A DNA stretch of 64,000 nt from Chamaecyparis obtusa (Eukaryota > Streptophyta > Pinopsida > Cupressales > Cupressaceae): the NCBI GenBank assembly GCA_027943335.1, contig BSBK01007029.1, positions 744,001-808,000 on the forward strand, in the 5' to 3' direction. The translations under genes and the position numbers were made by a program. The notes under the pieces are model-generated. The model did not search any database. It saw nothing but the letters and a program-made list of their open reading frames with translations, and was not told the DNA's origin. This document shows positions 38,250 through 49,181 of this stretch, piece after piece; within the stretch, counting starts at the first letter, position 1; each line of letters starts with the position of its first letter.

Positions 38250-39190
38250 ATTAGTTGTTTCTCAAATGGAACCTTTATTTTTTTTTTAAATATTCACTTT
38301 CAAATCACTCTTAATTTTTATATCAGATTCCTTTTCAACCATCTTCCTAAACACTTTAAAATTCTATCAAATGCTTCATCTTTATGCTTTAGAAAAGTAA
38401 CCAAAGTAATTCTTGTATAATCATCTATAAAAAGCATAAATTACCGCTCATTTTTAAGAGACTTAGTTATAGTAGGTCCACATAGATTAGTATGAACTAA
38501 TTGATGAGGTTTTGTACTAGTATATTATTTTTTTGAAACTCACTTTAGTTTGTTTTCCTTTCTGACATTCTTTACACACATTATTGTCAAGATTTGTTAG
38601 GATTGGTAGATTCCTAACATTCTAATTTTTACTTATTTTAATCAGATTGTCATAGTTTATATGACCTAACCTTTGATGTCATAATTTTATTTCCTCAATT
38701 TCACCCATAAAATAAATATTTCCTACAATTTTGCATGAATTCTCAAAAAGATTATAAATATTACCACCAGTTCTATGTCTTGTTTCTATGGTTTTTCCAA
38801 AAAAAATCTTGATTTCACAACTTAAAGTAGAAAAGGTTATATCGAATCCATTATCACATGTTTGACTTATAGAGAAAAGATTATATGTCATACCTTCAAT
38901 ATAATAGACATCATTAATAGGTATTTCATTTTCTAACAGAATAATTCCTTTTCCTATAATTTGCAAACACTTATTATCTCCAAACTTAACTAATCCTCTA
39001 GGATGTGGCTCATAATGTATAAACTTAGATCTATCACTAGTAATATAGTGTGAACATCCATTATCTAAAACCCATAAATATTTTTTAACTGAATGAAGCA
39101 CTGTTTCAACAATTAATGCATCTGCTTTCTTTTTAGGTTTCCAAACAAATTGATTACTTTTCTATTTTACTAACTTTGGACTAAAACTTG
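38250..39190 (-). pseudogene. Ty1/copia Pol remnant (protease, GAG-pre-integrase, integrase core start)
   Basis: Frame 38679-39101 starts with the copia protease signature WVLDNGCSHYITSDRSKF (canonical DSG here DNG) and runs through INDVYYIEGMTYNLFSISQ. Past the stop, HQRLGHINYDNLIKIS and CKECQKGKQTKVSF are the GAG-pre-integrase zinc region. Then a frame-shifted FMLFIDDYTRITLVTFLKHK-like segment (in pieces) is the start of the integrase core. No RT or LTRs were found, so this is an isolated fragment of an old element. The upstream VWKPKKKADA near 39150 is the usual Gag-Pol junction. Confidence 0.8.
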
Positions 39191-40421
39191 AATATTCATA
39201 AACTATCCCTTTTCTTTAAATATCCTATCATATCTATTTGACTCATTTTTAAACTGCATATTATATAAATAAGAATCAAATAGATATGTGTCGTATCTAG
39301 AGAACTTACAGTTTCTTATGCTTTGTTTAATCCATTTTCTTTCTGCCTCATGACAACTGCAACTTCTTTTATAAAATGGCATTCCTTTTCAAAATAATTA
39401 AATGATGTTTTTAGAAGTTCTATCTTAGAAAACATGGTTCAATCTTTCATTAATTCCACCCTTTGAAAGAGTCACAACCCTTCATCATTCATTGTTTCCC
39501 TTTGAAAGAGGCATGCACTTATTTTCTGCACATTCCTTTATTCTTCCATTAATTCTTCCTTAGTTTCTATGCTCCCTTCTTTCTTCCTTCCTCCATCTTT
39601 CCTTCCAAATGTTCTCTTCTCTCCCTCTTATATCTCATGTTTGAGGGAGCCACAACATTTTATTTCATGCCTTTGGACTATTCATTAAACTTAACTAGAT
39701 TTTCATTATGTTATATTTTAAATTTTATTCTTTTATATTATTAATTTAAATATTATTTTTATTATTTTATATTTTAACTTTTATTATTATTGTTTTTTAT
39801 TAAATTTCATTTCAAAAGTGTATATTACATTATTACAATTATATTTTGAGAGTGGTCAAGAAGTTATTGATCTAGGAACAAGGTGTCTTGATCACAAAGA
39901 GTTCACATCAAATCAAATTCTTGATGTGTAATGGATTAACAAACAAGGGAATAAAACAAATGCCAAAGTGATTTGGAGGAATAAATACCCCTTAGTCACG
40001 TTGCGATTTTTGTTATGGTTTGAGTTCACACGTCTTTCAACTTCTTAATTTAAAGATTATATGCAAATAAAAAAGTATAAAAGAGTGAGAGTTCTTAAAA
40101 TTCATCCATAATGAGTTTTAAAGATATAGGCTTATTTGAGATTGATCAAGAATGCAAAATGTTTATAAGTGATTTACCAATATGTTCAAAAACTATGAAG
40201 ATAATTGATTATTAAAAAAAAATCAACAATAGATTGTTTCATTCAACCTAGATATTGTTAATGTAAATGAAAAATCCTTATAATCCTTCCAAGATTGGCA
40301 ATGTACATAAATATAAATTAAATTAAATTAAAAATATTTTTAAAAAATAATTAATAAATTCAATGCACCTCTAGAAATTAAAATATATTTATATTGACTC
40401 ATTTTAAATACAAACAAACTT
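39191..40421. other. Intergenic, AT-rich, no gene seen
   Basis: Contains two CCCTTTGAAAGAG(T/G) copies at about 39460 and 39490 and a strongly AT-rich block at 39700-39840. It would hold the 3' flank of the LRR gene; no clear polyadenylation site was assigned. Confidence 0.4.
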
Positions 40422-42847
40422 TCATAGCTGTAAGTTGCGAAGCCATGGGAAAAGAAATTTCAAAAACAAATCAACTCCCTTGAAGTATTTACGCTCCCAA
40501 CTCCTTTTTAATATAAGCAAAACCACCACTGCTGCAAAACCTGCTCCATTTGACAGTCCCACTACAATTTCATACCACATTGTTTCCTCTTTCTGCTCTT
40601 CGTCATTAATGGATGTAAAAATGAAAGGAATGTGAGGAGGACGAGGAGGTGGACCAAATCGTGGCCAAGAGCATTTCCTTCGAAGTGGACATCCCCATAA
40701 GTATGGATTGCCTAGAAATGATGATTGAACAAATGTCGCCGGCTGTGCTTCTTGTGGTATACCGCCTGAAAGGTGGTTGTTAGACAAGTTGAGGTATCCT
40801 TTAAAACTTAAAGAACCAAGATCTGGAGGAATTTGTCCAACAAAATGATTTCTAGAAAAATCTAATGCTTCCAATGCTTTCATTTGAACAATACTATTTA
40901 GAATGGTACCACTGAAATTGTTCATGGAAAAATTGAGAGATCTCAATCCCTTTAACTTTCCCAAATCAGAAGGAACATCTCCATTCAATTGATTGTCTGA
41001 GAGATCTATGACTGTCAAGCTGGAAAAAATTGCAACATAGAGAAGATCTCTGCCTTTAGAATATATGGTCAATCCATTTTCATATGTCAAATAGTATGGA
41101 ACCATGCTAAATTCTTCTTCTGGGTCTACCATCATCGCTTGTAAATTGAAAAAATTGTGTGGTATAAGCCCTGATAGATTATTAGAAGAAAGTACCAAGA
41201 TCTGAAGATGTTTCAACTGCCCAATTTCTACAGGAATGCTACCTTCAAAATAATTATTCCTCATTGCTAACACTCGCAGCTCTGAAATATTTCCTAATGA
41301 CTTTGGAATTTGACCTTTCAATAAGTTATACCCGATATCCAGAAAAACTAATTTTGTACAATTTGATATAGAGGGAGGGAATGACCCACTTACCCTGTTC
41401 TTCCTTAACACTAGTGACCGCAGTTGACTTAGCTTACCAAATTCTGACGGCATCACTCCGCTGAAAATATTATCCCCCAAATTCAAAACTTGAAGCGCAG
41501 AGCAATTGGCTAAGCTTGCAGGGATGATTCCTTTCAAATGATTATTTGCCAAACTTAATATCTGCACTGAAGAGCAACCCTGCAATTTTGGAGGAATGTT
41601 TCCTGTCAGAGAATTGTTATTGAGCAACAATATTTGTCTACCAGATGGCCAAATTGATGGTATCTGTCCACTTAATGCATTGTTAGACAGATTCAGGGCA
41701 TGTATTCCCTTCCATGCTGAAGTATTTAGCAACAGGCTACCTTGCAGTTGATTTCTTGTGAGATTGATGTGCATAAGACTCAAATCTAGTAGCCAAAAAG
41801 GAATTTCTCCAACAAGATTGTTGTCAGCTAACTCCAACTTTTCAAGTGAGAACTGAGTTGAAATCCACGACGGGATTTGACCATTCATCTTACATGATGT
41901 CATAACCAAGACTTTCAACTGGAATGAGGGAATCCAGGTGGGATTGGAATTAAATACGCAATTGGACAGGCTCAGATACACTAATTTTCTAAGATTGTGA
42001 AAGAAATCCTCTGAAATTACTTGATTGCCATTTAATGTGAGAGAGAGCTCTGTGAGTGACGAGGGTAACACAGAGGATGTAATAGTCTGATTGAATGCAT
42101 TCCTCTCTGCAAGGAGGGCAGTAAGCAGGGAGAGCTTTGCAAATGAGGAGGGAAGAGTTCCACTTAGCTGGTTGTAAGACATATCCAAGTATTTCAGTGA
42201 AGGAAGATCGCCCAATGACTCTGGGATACAACCACTCAACTGATTCGACGAAATATCTAAGTCACTCAGAGAAGAGGATTAGAGAGAGAAGATGGAATGC
42301 TTCCTGAGAGCTTATTATGAGACAGATCTAAGCTAGTTAAAGAAGACAGACTAGAGAAAGAAGAGGGAATTCTTCCTGTGAGCTGATTACAAGAGACATC
42401 TAACTCAGTTAAAGAGGAGAGACTAGAGAGAAACGAGGGAATGGCTCCTGTGAATTGATTATTAGAAAGAAATAGATGAATTACAGAAGAAAGATTCCCT
42501 AAGCAGTGAGGAAGAGTACCTGTTAGTCCATTGTGAGAAAGATCTATGATTCTAACAAAAGTGAGGTTGCACAAGCTCTCTGATATGACGCCCCCTTCAG
42601 CTGAGGCCGAAATTTCAACAGAGAGTACATGATGGGTGATGTTATGGCAGGATATGCCCTCCCAAAGGCAGCAATCTCTTTCCCTCTCCCACGAGCTCAG
42701 ATTAGTGTAGGAACCAGAAGAGCCATTTACAAAGGCCTTCAATTGAAGAAGAGCTTCCTTTTCCCTCTCAATACATCCGCTGCAGAAACAGAGAAAAAAC
42801 AGGGGAGTCACAACAGTAAACCAAAAAAACATGGTCTTGGGCGCCAT
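40422..42847 (-). pseudogene. LRR receptor-like protein (RLP) gene with a single frameshift
   Basis: Two abutting frames, 42266-42847 (193 codons) and 40422-about 42280. Signal peptide residues 1-24, LRRNT cap with CCLWEGISC at 59-67, about 24 plant extracellular LRRs (NxLxGxIP), an island after about the 20th repeat (near 41070-41150), four more LRRs, a juxtamembrane PPPRPPHIP and acidic part, one TM segment (VVGLSNGAGFAAVVVLLIL) and a short basic tail ending at TGA 40422. There is no kinase, so it is RLP class: cell-surface defence or developmental perception with a partner kinase. Compared with the preceding LRR unit, one base is missing at about 42275-42279, causing the stop in NPLL. Repairing this one base would restore a single frame, so it is either a very young pseudogene or an assembly error. 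No introns are needed. Confidence 0.88.
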
Positions 42848-42869
42848 GAGTGTTCGGATGATTTGGCAT
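42768..42869 (-). other. Possible upstream reading frame overlapping the LRR start
   Basis: An ATG 22 nt upstream of the LRR initiator opens a 33-codon frame overlapping the signal-peptide region in another frame. If transcribed it could reduce translation. A TATA-like TTTATAATT at 42887-42896 would place the transcript start near 42860, below this ATG, in which case the frame is not in the mRNA. Confidence 0.2.
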
Positions 42870-42886
42870 GGTGATGAGAGGGCGAG

Positions 42887-42896
42887 TAATTATAAA
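42887..42896 (-). promoter_or_regulatory. TATA-like element of the LRR gene
   Basis: TTTATAATT on the minus strand about 40-50 nt upstream of the LRR ATG. It is the only TATA-like word at a plausible distance. Confidence 0.3.
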
Positions 42897-42899
42897 GGA

Positions 42900-44100
42900 G
42901 GGTTTTAGTGGGTGTGAAGGAAAGCTACCCATAATTTCGATGCACTCGCATAGCAGACTTTTTCAATAGAAACGTGAGAAGGAAGACGTGCCAAACTTGC
43001 CGTGTAAACGAGGCAGCCGTGAGACGTACGTTGTAAATGTAAAATAATCAAGGCTATTGACTTGACTGCCTAGAAAACATTAAATTCCTTGATGGACCGA
43101 AACTTAGATATGTTACTTTTCCACATTTTCATGTTTCTGCTGAGTTAGGGGTGAACAGTGGGAGGAAGGGTGCCAACAATTTCGATGCAACTGCACCCAC
43201 AGAGACTTCTCCATCGTGAGAAAACAACCAGGCAGAAGTCAAGTAAAAAAGTTCGTCGGTGAAAGGAAAGCAACCAGCAATTTCTCTGCTGCAGCGTTCG
43301 GGTGGAAATTGTGCGGAGGACAGACCCGTAGATTTGAAAAGGATTTGATAAGCTAATATTTCTATTACAATTCAACTATGTAGGTTTTGTATACAGCTAA
43401 ATTTTTATAGAATACGGTTAAGCTCTCTACAAAATGTATTATTGATCAAATTTCAAAAATCAGAAAATACAATAGATTTTCGCAAAATTTTCAACATCTA
43501 TTCTTTATGATCTGCATATTTTGTGATCGAAAACCACAAAAAAAATTATAAAAAAATCACTATGTTTTCATGAATAAAAAAAAATTAAAAAAAGTTTGAC
43601 ATATTTTTATCTTTGGTGCGTTTTGTAAGGAGCTTAGCCCATGCCATTTTAATATCAATATCACAAATCAACTTGTGGAAAATATCTCCTATTTTTCAAT
43701 ATTTCAAGCATAATTATGTGCTCCTTATCACCTTTATATAATAAAAGTGAATGTTTGGAAATTTAGGTTCACTTTATATTTACTGGAGTTCAATTCTTAG
43801 TGCAATTAGATTTCGTAGTACTCTAAATTATTGTTTTGATTTATTCAAGAATAATTAGTAATTCCACTTCAATGTGCAATGGATACACTCAAGAGTTGTG
43901 GAAGGACAGTTAGAAAAAAAAAATCATCAATTTTTTGCATACATTTGTGTAATATTAGAGGTTAATTGAAAGGGCGTTTAAGAAATGATGGTGTTTACGC
44001 AAAAAAGGTCTCAATAGAGAAGTGATATCTTCAAATCAACTAAGCATACACTAACAAGGATCCACAGATAGTTAAATGAGAGATTCTAAGTCAGAAATAT
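42900..44100. other. Upstream flank of the LRR gene, no gene seen
   Basis: The 76-codon minus frame at 43145-43375 has no recognisable domain. AATTTCGATGCA occurs twice (about 42940 and 43181). Confidence 0.4.
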
Positions 44101-44103
44101 ATA

Positions 44104-44522
44104 ATTCTAGCATCCATTACTAATAGAGTCATGCTATGTTTGCAAATAAGAAGGGAAAAAGAGAGGGGGTGATATAAAGATAGAGAGAGGGAGAGGCCGA
44201 GAGAGGGGGGGTGGCAGGGTTGGAGAGGGTGAGAGAGATAGATAGGGATGGAAGATATAAATACATAGAGAGAGGGAGAGAGAATGAGAGAGGGAGTAAT
44301 ATAAAGATAAAGATAGGGATATAGACTTATATATGGAGTGAGGTAGAGAGAGATGTCTGGAGGTAATGAGATAGAGATAGAGGGAGAGGTGGAAGAAGAT
44401 ACATGGAAAAATAGAGATAAAGATGTAAAGAGATATAGATATAAAGGTCTATAAAGAGGGAGAGGGGGATAGAGAGATGGATGGATAGAGAGAGGGAAAA
44501 ATGTTTGGAGATAGAGATGGAT
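44104..44522 (+). repeat. Polypurine (GAGA/GATA) simple-sequence tract, left half
   Basis: About 400 bp almost entirely G and A, built from GAGAGAGGGA, GATAGAGA and GATATAGA words, with no fixed unit. Element C integrated at its end; the tract resumes at 58165. Ser/Leu/Tyr-rich minus-strand frames here are repeat artefacts. Confidence 0.85.
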
Positions 44523-44527
44523 AAAGG
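44523..44527. repeat. Probable target-site duplication of element C, left
   Basis: AAAGG, against AGAGG at 58165-58169, four of five bases matching. Confidence 0.5.
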
Positions 44528-45546
44528 TGTACACACTCAAATGGTGCACTTCTCTAAGTCATTATATCCAAGGGAATCCATGAATAGGAAACCTTAGAAA
44601 GCGACCTAGAGCTCTTTATGCATGGAGTTGCAAGATTATTTGAAGTTTGCTCTCAGCTAGAGCTATTAAACTAATGACTTTGCTAATCAACCACACAATG
44701 AGAGATTCAAATGAAGACAAGGGTAAGAATGCCAATATCCCCAAGAATCACTATGAAATGAAAATGCAAACTAGATTAAGATGAATGTGCAAGCTAGAAA
44801 TGAGAGGTGCAAGCTAAGCTATGGAAATGAAAGTACAAACTAAACTATGAAAGGAAAGATGCAAGTGTTACAAATCCTTCCTAATTAGACTAGATGAAGT
44901 AATCTAAAGCATAAAGGAAACTAAGCTAAATATGAAGCTATGAATGTCATGACAATGCAAGAAATGAAACTATGATAGCATGTAAAATGTAAGCCAAGAA
45001 TATTCCAAATCTTCAAAAGCTCCAAAGTGACCTAGAAAACCTGCAGCGTAACATTAGTATTCAAAAATGCATATCAAAATGAGGAAGAGAGCTCTTCTTT
45101 TATAGGAAATGAGAAAGAATGGACCATGGAGATTAAGAAGCAAAAGATTTAATCAAGGGTGGAGTTTGAAAAATGAGCAATCCATGTGCACAAATATCTT
45201 CCAATGAGAAAATAAAAGTTGACTTTTGTGTCCATATGAGATAAAAAATGTTTTTTCTTTTTTTTATAAAATAAGAATAATGCTTTATTTGTGCAACTTA
45301 GGATAAGAGGAAAAGTGGGGGGCTTTTTATTTAATAAAAGGGGAGGAAATATTCATTTTAATTAAATAAAGACTTTAGGATAAAATGGTTAGCCCAAGGC
45401 AAATAATAAAAAATGATAAAATAAGATTTGATCAAGGAAATTGATATAATTGATAAAATGTTAATTTTTAAAAATATTGATTTAGGGATTTGATAAATTG
45501 TTAAATGGGGGCCCAAAGTCTAGGCGACCATTTTAGGGTGCATACA
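44528..45546 (-). repeat. Element C 3' LTR
   Basis: 1019 bp, TGTACACACTC to GGGTGCATACA on the plus strand; direct repeat of 57148-58164, about 97% identical by eye. Confidence 0.92.
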
Positions 45547-45559
45547 TTTGCCCCTCTTT
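45547..45559 (-). other. Polypurine tract of element C
   Basis: TTTGCCCCTCTTT, the same 13-mer as in A and B, next to the LTR. Confidence 0.85.
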
Positions 45560-47538
45560 GACTAATGTGAGATCAATTTGGGATCACATGCAGTCAAAGA
45601 ATGAAATTGAAATGTGAGATCAATTTGGGATCACAAAACAATCCAGACATGTGATCATTCTGGGAACGTGATAGGACAAAAATAAATCGGCTGAAAGACA
45701 AGACCAACACAGTTGCTTTTAAGTGATAGTCAACTCTCAAAATAAGAGATAAGAATCAAAAGATAAGATCAACACCGTTGTTAAATGATAATCAAGTCTC
45801 AAAATAAAAACATCAAGCTAAGTTGAATGCTGATAGGTACTGCCCCCTCGAAATCGAAATCAAAAGTAGGTAGAGGAGAAGCAACAAACTAGATAAACTT
45901 GATCAAGTCACTAGAAATCATAATCGAAGATGAGGAGATAATAGGATAACCATCAAGTAGTGAAGATATGCCCCAGTTTGACTGAGAAAGATATAGGATA
46001 AAGATCAAGTCAAACCTCAGAGAGATGAATCAAATGAAAATGAATGAAAGACTAGGAGTGTGAAAGAGATGGGGATGAAGAAATGAAGATGCTCCAACAA
46101 AGATTGAAGGATCAGGCCTCAAAAGGTCAGCCAACTGCGCAGAAGAAGGAAAAATTTGAAATGCGATTTTGACTATCAAGATTAACTCGGATTTCGATTT
46201 CAATCCCAAAATGAATAGAAAATGATGTGATATGAAAGACAAGAAGTGAAAGACATGATCGGGAAGAAGTGAAAGGTGAGTGCAGTCTGACTAACAAGTC
46301 CACGAAATATAAAAAGAGAGCTCTCTCCATATGCAACATGCAAGACTAATCTAACATGAACCTAAAGATGCAAGCTACTATGAAAGTGGTTGACTTGCAA
46401 GGTCACAACGCCAATAGACATCTAATAATCATCATCAAGCTTTATTGGTAGCGTCATAAGATCATACAATACACACTAGTATGACTATGGGGATATGAAT
46501 ATGATCTATAGACTATATCAGATTGTAATGTGGAAATCCCACCTAGGCACCAAAAACATATAGGTCAAGATGACTAGTGCAGTGAGATTACCTAAGTTTG
46601 CTATAGCCAGATTATGCTGGCATCAGGACATAAGGTCAAGATGGCTATAAGCATGCACTCGCAAACAGTCAAGGATAATACTTTGTAGATCCCAATGTCA
46701 AGTGGATCAAGCATAAATGTTAATGACAGTGATAACCAACAAAATATACCCACAAGCAGAAAAAGCAATAAAACATGTCCTCATGCCCTCAGTCTTCTAG
46801 CTATGCATCATCGAAAACTTCTTAGGGAGAGAACACTTATCAAAGAAATCATCATAGATAGCACACAAAGAAATAAAGTCAATCAAATCTCAGCGAGTTG
46901 AACGTTTAAGTGTGTGTGTGTAGGTCATAGAATCAATCTTTGAGTATCACATTTTCCAGTGAGAGATATCATATCATGCTAGACTGTGAGGTAGGATATC
47001 TAATAAGTGTTGAGAAACACTTGACGCTAGGGTAGTGTTAAAAAATACTATTTGGGTAGTGTTGAAAAACACCGTTTACAAGATGTCCTAAAGACCAACG
47101 CATCCTAGAGACCATAACTAACATAGTTATGCCCCCTAGACAAAGACAAGGACCAATTCTAAACCAAGGCAACAAGGTCAAGGCATGATGGAGAAAGGCG
47201 AAGTGTCGAGAGCGCATGCTAAAAGACAAAGGTGCAAAGGCCTCAAGTAGCGCCTGTTTCCAGGTTTTCACCACTTGGAGATTTTTTTATTTTATTTTTT
47301 TTCAATTTTTTCAAGTTTTTTGTATTTTTGCTACCAAGGCACCTATTTCCAAGTTTTCACCACGACACTTTTTCTTCTTTTTTTAAAATTTTTTTTGCAT
47401 TTTTGTATTTTTTTATATTTTTTTCAAGACTTTATATGCTTTTTAGAATTTTTTCAACATCATATATGAATTTTTTTTTTAGAATTTTTTTCAAGATCAA
47501 TAAATATGTACAAAGGATGCCCCCAGACAGAATAGGCA
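45560..47538 (-). other. 3' non-coding region of element C
   Basis: No PMD frame and no (TA)n, unlike A and B. Contains ATGTGAGATCAATTTGGGATCACA at 45566 and 45610 (direct repeat, split by 20-odd bases) and a T-rich array with TTTCCAGGTTTTCACCA at 47255-47470 matching the A and B arrays. Confidence 0.5.
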
Positions 47539-47915
47539 TCATGGATAAAACTTCTTTAGGTGCAACACATTGATAAGATCAGGGAGCTGCTCTCCCTTTT
47601 CATCAGATAGTAAGTAAGCACTTGTACCAAAAGCAGCAGTAATAATGTATGGTCCAAGCCAATTAGGTTCAAACTTCCCTTTTTGTTCTCTATTTTGTTG
47701 GTTCTTAGGGCTTTCTTGTAAGACAAGATCCCCCACTTGAAATTCTCTAGGGCGAACTTTCTTGTTGAATGCTTTGGACATATGCTTTTGGTAGACTCTC
47801 ATGTGATCAAAAGATGCTTTTCACTTTTCATCTAGAAGTTCTAGTTCCTGCAACCTCATGGCGCGGTACTCTTCATCTGTCACTAAACCCTTGAGAGAGA
47901 CTCTAAGTGAAGGGA
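47539..47915 (-). pseudogene. Integrase C-terminal part of element C
   Basis: HMSKAFNKKVRPREFQVGDL, KGKFEPNWLGPYIITAAFG and LHLKKFYP to the stop at 47539. The upstream part of the gene lies beyond element D at 55205-56391. 47727-47915 is duplicated at 55205-55393. Confidence 0.85.
47727..47915. repeat. 189-bp duplication flanking element D, left copy
   Basis: From GATCCCCCACTTG to AGTGAAGGGA; the other copy is 55205-55393. I see about two differences (GGGCGAAC/GGGTGAAC and GAATGC/GATTGC). The last three bases GGA overlap the truncated LTR of D. Confidence 0.9.
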
Positions 47916-48599
47916 AATATTCAGGAATTAACCAAGTTACTGAGAGGGGAGGGGTGAATCAGTAACTCCAAATTTTTTCACTAATTTTAACATGTATTTT
48001 ACTTTTTAACCTTTGCATACAGAAAGCATGAAACTTAAAAGCATTCACAATAATGACACATAGATTTGGTTACCCAGAAACCTTCCAAAAGAAAGTAAAA
48101 CTGGGGTGGGGATGAAACCCACAAAGCTTTAATACTGCAGAATAAAGTTGGCCGGTTAAGGCTTACAATTTGATCACTTCTGATGATCTGCCCTGTTAGG
48201 AGCAATAAGGATTGCTAAATCCACCCTGTTAAAGGATTTACAAACATACAGTGAAGTATGCACTCGGTAAAGAGATTTTTACAAAGACTGTTAAGTCTAC
48301 CCGGTTAAAGGATTTAGTACTGATTCACCTGTTAGAATGAAACAGTAGATCTCTGCTTTGCAACTGGATTGCTGATTGAGATTCTCTGATGTACTGATCA
48401 CCTTCTGTGATGAATTTGTCTTTGCTGTACCTTATACTTCTGAAGCCTTCTGCAATTCGCTTATTTCTGCCTTTCTTTTTCTTTCACATATATTCTCCTT
48501 CATACATTTCATCTTTTTACAACATTGCTTATATACAGGTCTTAAACAATTAATTACAATTACAATTACACAGTCGGCTTGACAAATAAACATAAGTGC

Positions 48600-48900
48600 T
48601 ACTAAGTCGGCCCAAATATGGTTACTCGGTTCCTTCAAACTGACTCGGTGACTTTCTGATACTCAGCGTCCACTGCATTACTCGGCATCGTCATGCACTC
48701 GGTAAAAGTGAAGGCACGGTTCATACTGATCACTCGGTAGGTTTTGAACTCGGTAAGTACTGGTGACTCGGTAGACAAGATGTTACTCGGTTTACATTGT
48801 CCTGAACGATTTGTACTAACTTGCTCGGTTTCCACTGTCTGCTCGGTTTGCACTGTCTGCTCGGTTTGCACTGTCTGCTCGGTTTATATCCAGAATGCAA
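48600..48900 (-). promoter_or_regulatory. Cluster of ACTCGGT heptamers in the D LTR (U3 side)
   Basis: ACTCGGT or a one-base variant occurs about ten times in 250 bp, followed by the CTGCTCGGTTTGCACTGT repeat. In element sense (ACCGAGT) this is the upstream U3 part, where LTR enhancers lie. The same cluster is at 54760-55150. Function is inferred from position only. Confidence 0.45.
48829..48890 (-). repeat. 18-bp minisatellite, short allele
   Basis: Four units of CTGCTCGGTTTGCACTGT including degenerate first and last units. Confidence 0.9.
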
Positions 48901-48941
48901 ATAAGTGTTGTCACTAGTGGCAATTCTGCTTAATGCCAACA

Positions 48942-48955
48942 ATCTCCCCCTTTGG
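48942..48955 (-). other. Polypurine tract of element D
   Basis: Element sense CCAAAGGGGGAGAT next to TGTTGGCATT. Two more copies of AAAGGGGGAGA-like sequence are at 49062-49072 and 49136-49148. Confidence 0.85.
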
Positions 48956-49181
48956 CATTAGTGAAAAAAATACTTATTGGCCAAAATTTATATACACGAA
49001 TCATGCTGAGTTTTATTTTGATTTTTCAAAATTTGTCTTTGTTATAAGGCTTTATACATTGTCTCCCCCTTTCAATGTGCTAACTGTTCCTTATACAAAT
49101 CTATAACTGTATACATATCTCTCCTTCTATACATATCTCCCCCTTTTTGACGATAATGCCAAAGGTGCATATACAAGTTAT

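Larger units (their letters stand above)
47913..48941 (-). repeat. Element D 3' LTR, lacking its first four bases
   Basis: 1029 bp. The plus-strand start TGTT seen at 54046 is missing; the junction to element C is at the shared GGA. It has four units of the 18-bp repeat. Confidence 0.92.

Noticed and set aside
42935..43290. Possible duplicated promoter module with AATTTCGATGCA and GTGAGAA words upstream of the LRR gene
   Set aside because: Only short shared words with poor alignment between them; not above what an eye search can produce by chance.
44091..44549. Leu/Ser/Tyr-rich 152-codon minus-strand frame
   Set aside because: It follows the polypurine tract; no domain and it runs into the LTR of element C.
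46980..47080. TGTTGAGAAACACTTGACG / TGTTGAAAAACACCG repeated words, considered as a hairpin or miRNA precursor
   Set aside because: The stems are too short and imperfect to support a precursor.
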